A stretch of 64,000 bases of DNA from Vicinamibacterales bacterium (GTDB lineage Bacteria > Acidobacteriota > Vicinamibacteria > Vicinamibacterales > UBA2999). The position numbers were made by a program, and so were the translations under genes. Of the stretch, positions 62,679-64,000 are shown piece after piece. The notes under the pieces are model-generated. The model searched no databases, was not told where the DNA came from, and saw nothing but the letters and a program-made list of their open reading frames with translations. Within the stretch, counting starts at the first letter, position 1, and each line of letters starts with the position of its first letter. The stretch lies in assembly GCA_041394705.1 (NCBI GenBank), contig JAWKHS010000010.1:186001-250000 (forward strand), read 5' to 3'.

Positions 62679-64000
62679 TCAGGCGCTCCGGCCGGGCGGC
62701 GCCGATCCGCGGAGCACGACGGCGCCGGGCCGTCCGAACCGGAGTCGGAGGCCGTCAGCCGACCTCTCGATGATAGGCGCGACCGGGTCCGGCGCGAACG
62801 CCGCGTCCTCGCTGGTCAGGACCGTCGTCCACGGTCCCCCGCCCGCGACGGCGCGGTGCCCCGCCAGATCCACCGGGCCGGCGCCGGTGAGACGCACCAC
62901 GACCAGCACCCGCTCCCCCGCCGTCCCGCGACGCACGAGGACGAGCGTGTCGGCATCGATGGCCTCGGCCGACGCCGCGGCCTCGGGCACGAGCGCCGTC
63001 GCGCGGAAGGCGAGCAGCGCCTCGTGCAGGCGCCGCGTCGCCGCGTGGGGCTCGCGGGCGGCCTCGGCCCAGTCGAGGTGCGAGGCCTCGAACGTCGCGT
63101 CGGCCTGGGGATCCGGGATCCGCGCGCGCGACGCCTCGTCGGCGAACGCGGCGAACGCGCCGAACTCGCGTCGCCGGCCCTCGGTGACGAGCCGGCCGAG
63201 CCCGGGCTCGTGGTCGGTGAAGTAGAGGAACGGCGACGACGCCGCCCACTCCTGCCCCATGAAGACGAGCGGCGTGTGCGGCAGCAGCAGCAGCAGGACC
63301 GTCGCGGCGCGGAAGGCGGCCGGCGGGATCTGGTGGTGCAGGCGCTCGCCGAACGCCCGGTTGCCGACCTGATCGTGGTTCTGCAGGCAGAGGACGAACC
63401 GCTCCGGGGTGAGGCCGCCGGGATCGGTGCCGCGCGCCATGCCCAGATGCGCGGACCGCTGGCCCGTGAAGAACCACCCCTGACGGATCGTCGTCACCAG
63501 GTCGTCGACACGGCCGGTGTAGTCGCAGTAGTAGCCGTCGGCGTCACCGGCCAGACGGCGCCGGATCTGGTGATGGAAGTCGTCGGCCCAGACGGCATCG
63601 AGGCCCCAGCCCGCGCGCGCGGCCGGCGTCACCATGACGGCCAGGTTCCGGTGGTCCTCGGCGATGACGTGCAGGTGCCGGCCGCCCGCGGCGGCCTTCA
63701 CGCGCGCGGTCAGCTCGGCGACGATCGGCACCGGGCCGTCGTCGCTGATGGCGTGGGTGGCGTCGAGGCGCAGGCCGTCCACGTGGTATTCGCGCACCCA
63801 GTGCAGGGCGTTCTCGATGAAGAACTCGCGGACGTGCGGACTGCCGGGCCCGTCGAAGTTGAGGCCGGCGCCCCAGGGGCTGGCATGCCGGTCGGAGAAG
63901 TACTGCGGGCTGAACGCGCCGAGGTAGGAGCCGTCCGGCCCCGTGTGGTTGTAGACGACGTCCAGGAGCACGGCCAGGCCGGCGGCGTGCGCGCGGTCCA
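62679..64000 (-). CDS. treZ: Malto-oligosyltrehalose trehalohydrolase, 5' end outside window
   Basis: Partial glycoside hydrolase family 13 enzyme: 440 residues of the C-terminal part, with the N-terminus beyond position 64000. Seen are VYNHTGPDG, the nucleophile region VDGLRLDATH, the acid/base region HVIAEDHRN, DDFHHQIRRRL (characteristic of TreZ), QNHDQVGNR, and a C-terminal beta domain. TreZ releases trehalose from maltooligosyl-trehalose made by TreY; treY is probably further upstream on the minus strand. A branching enzyme of the same family is the alternative but less likely given the DDFHHQIR segment. The truncation is due to the window edge. Confidence 0.88.
   Translation of the reverse strand, partial: DRAHAAGLAVLLDVVYNHTGPDGSYLGAFSPQYFSDRHASPWGAGLNFDGPGSPHVREFFIENALHWVREYHVDGLRLDATHAISDDGPVPIVAELTARVKAAAGGRHLHVIAEDHRNLAVMVTPAARAGWGLDAVWADDFHHQIRRRLAGDADGYYCDYTGRVDDLVTTIRQGWFFTGQRSAHLGMARGTDPGGLTPERFVLCLQNHDQVGNRAFGERLHHQIPPAAFRAATVLLLLLPHTPLVFMGQEWAASSPFLYFTDHEPGLGRLVTEGRRREFGAFAAFADEASRARIPDPQADATFEASHLDWAEAAREPHAATRRLHEALLAFRATALVPEAAASAEAIDADTLVLVRRGTAGERVLVVVRLTGAGPVDLAGHRAVAGGGPWTTVLTSEDAAFAPDPVAPIIERSADGLRLRFGRPGAVVLRGSAPPGRSA

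Noticed and set aside
62679..64000. Truncated pseudogene
   Set aside because: The frame stays open to the window edge, so the missing N-terminus is outside the window.

Overview
The window is 64 kb of very GC-rich chromosomal DNA (roughly 70% G+C by eye). It is densely packed, with about 48 protein genes on both strands, and I see no tRNA, rRNA, CRISPR array or insertion sequence. The gene content points to a Gram-negative aerobic heterotroph: TonB-dependent receptors with N-terminal carboxypeptidase-regulatory domains, secreted S9 peptidases, many exported amidohydrolases, PQQ-type dehydrogenases, di-haem cytochrome peroxidase-like protein and Tat-exported enzymes. This combination fits Acidobacteriota of the Vicinamibacteria type. 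That placement is an inference from gene content, not from a marker gene.

Layout. 0.2-10.4 kb (+): class III aminotransferase, divergent Nramp-like transporter, S9 peptidase, then a tight glcD-glcE-glcF-larA cluster (2-hydroxyacid oxidase plus nickel-pincer racemase) and a Nudix hydrolase. 10.5-18.8 kb (-): Tat-exported sulfite-oxidase-like enzyme, a translationally coupled pair of histidine kinases, prolyl oligopeptidase and a D-aminoacylase-like lipoprotein. 18.9-27.2 kb: phosphodiester glycosidase-like protein, an unknown 429-aa protein, two tandem paralogous secreted PQQ-type sugar dehydrogenases separated by a large hairpin, a probable SGNH pseudoenzyme and an exported amidohydrolase. 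27.2-34.5 kb: laminin-G-like secreted protein, di-haem cytochrome, HxlR regulator, methyltransferase, MbfA-like ferritin/VIT1 fusion, NAD(P)-binding protein and PRC-barrel protein.

34.7-44.2 kb holds an oxidation/uptake block: cytochrome-PQQ dehydrogenase, Oar-like TonB receptor, amidohydrolase and DUF3089 hydrolase on the minus strand, with a second PQQ dehydrogenase divergent from it. 44.3-45.2 kb is an isolated two-gene unit of contractile-tail tube-like proteins with its own -10-like box, ribosome binding site and a hairpin at its 3' end; no sheath, baseplate or ATPase gene is in the window. 45.2-53.8 kb: Gly-rich exported protein, second TonB receptor, a MacB-type ABC exporter with HlyD adaptor, and a PilZ protein. 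54.1-64 kb: Tat-exported amidohydrolase coupled to a TPR lipoprotein, metallo-beta-lactamase-fold hydrolase, an AMP ligase-ACP-acyltransferase fusion with an unknown exported partner, a tandem universal stress protein, and a trehalohydrolase cut by the window edge.

Expression signals. Several genes without a Shine-Dalgarno have a TAnnnT-like hexamer ending 6-7 nt before the start codon, which predicts leaderless mRNAs. Others have a purine-rich ribosome binding site with the hexamer about 30-60 nt upstream. Five gene pairs are coupled by 4-nt start/stop overlaps. The strongest candidates for something new are the orphan tube-protein doublet, the SGNH protein with lost catalytic residues, the hairpin between the sugar dehydrogenase paralogues and the terminator-like leader of the TonB receptor.
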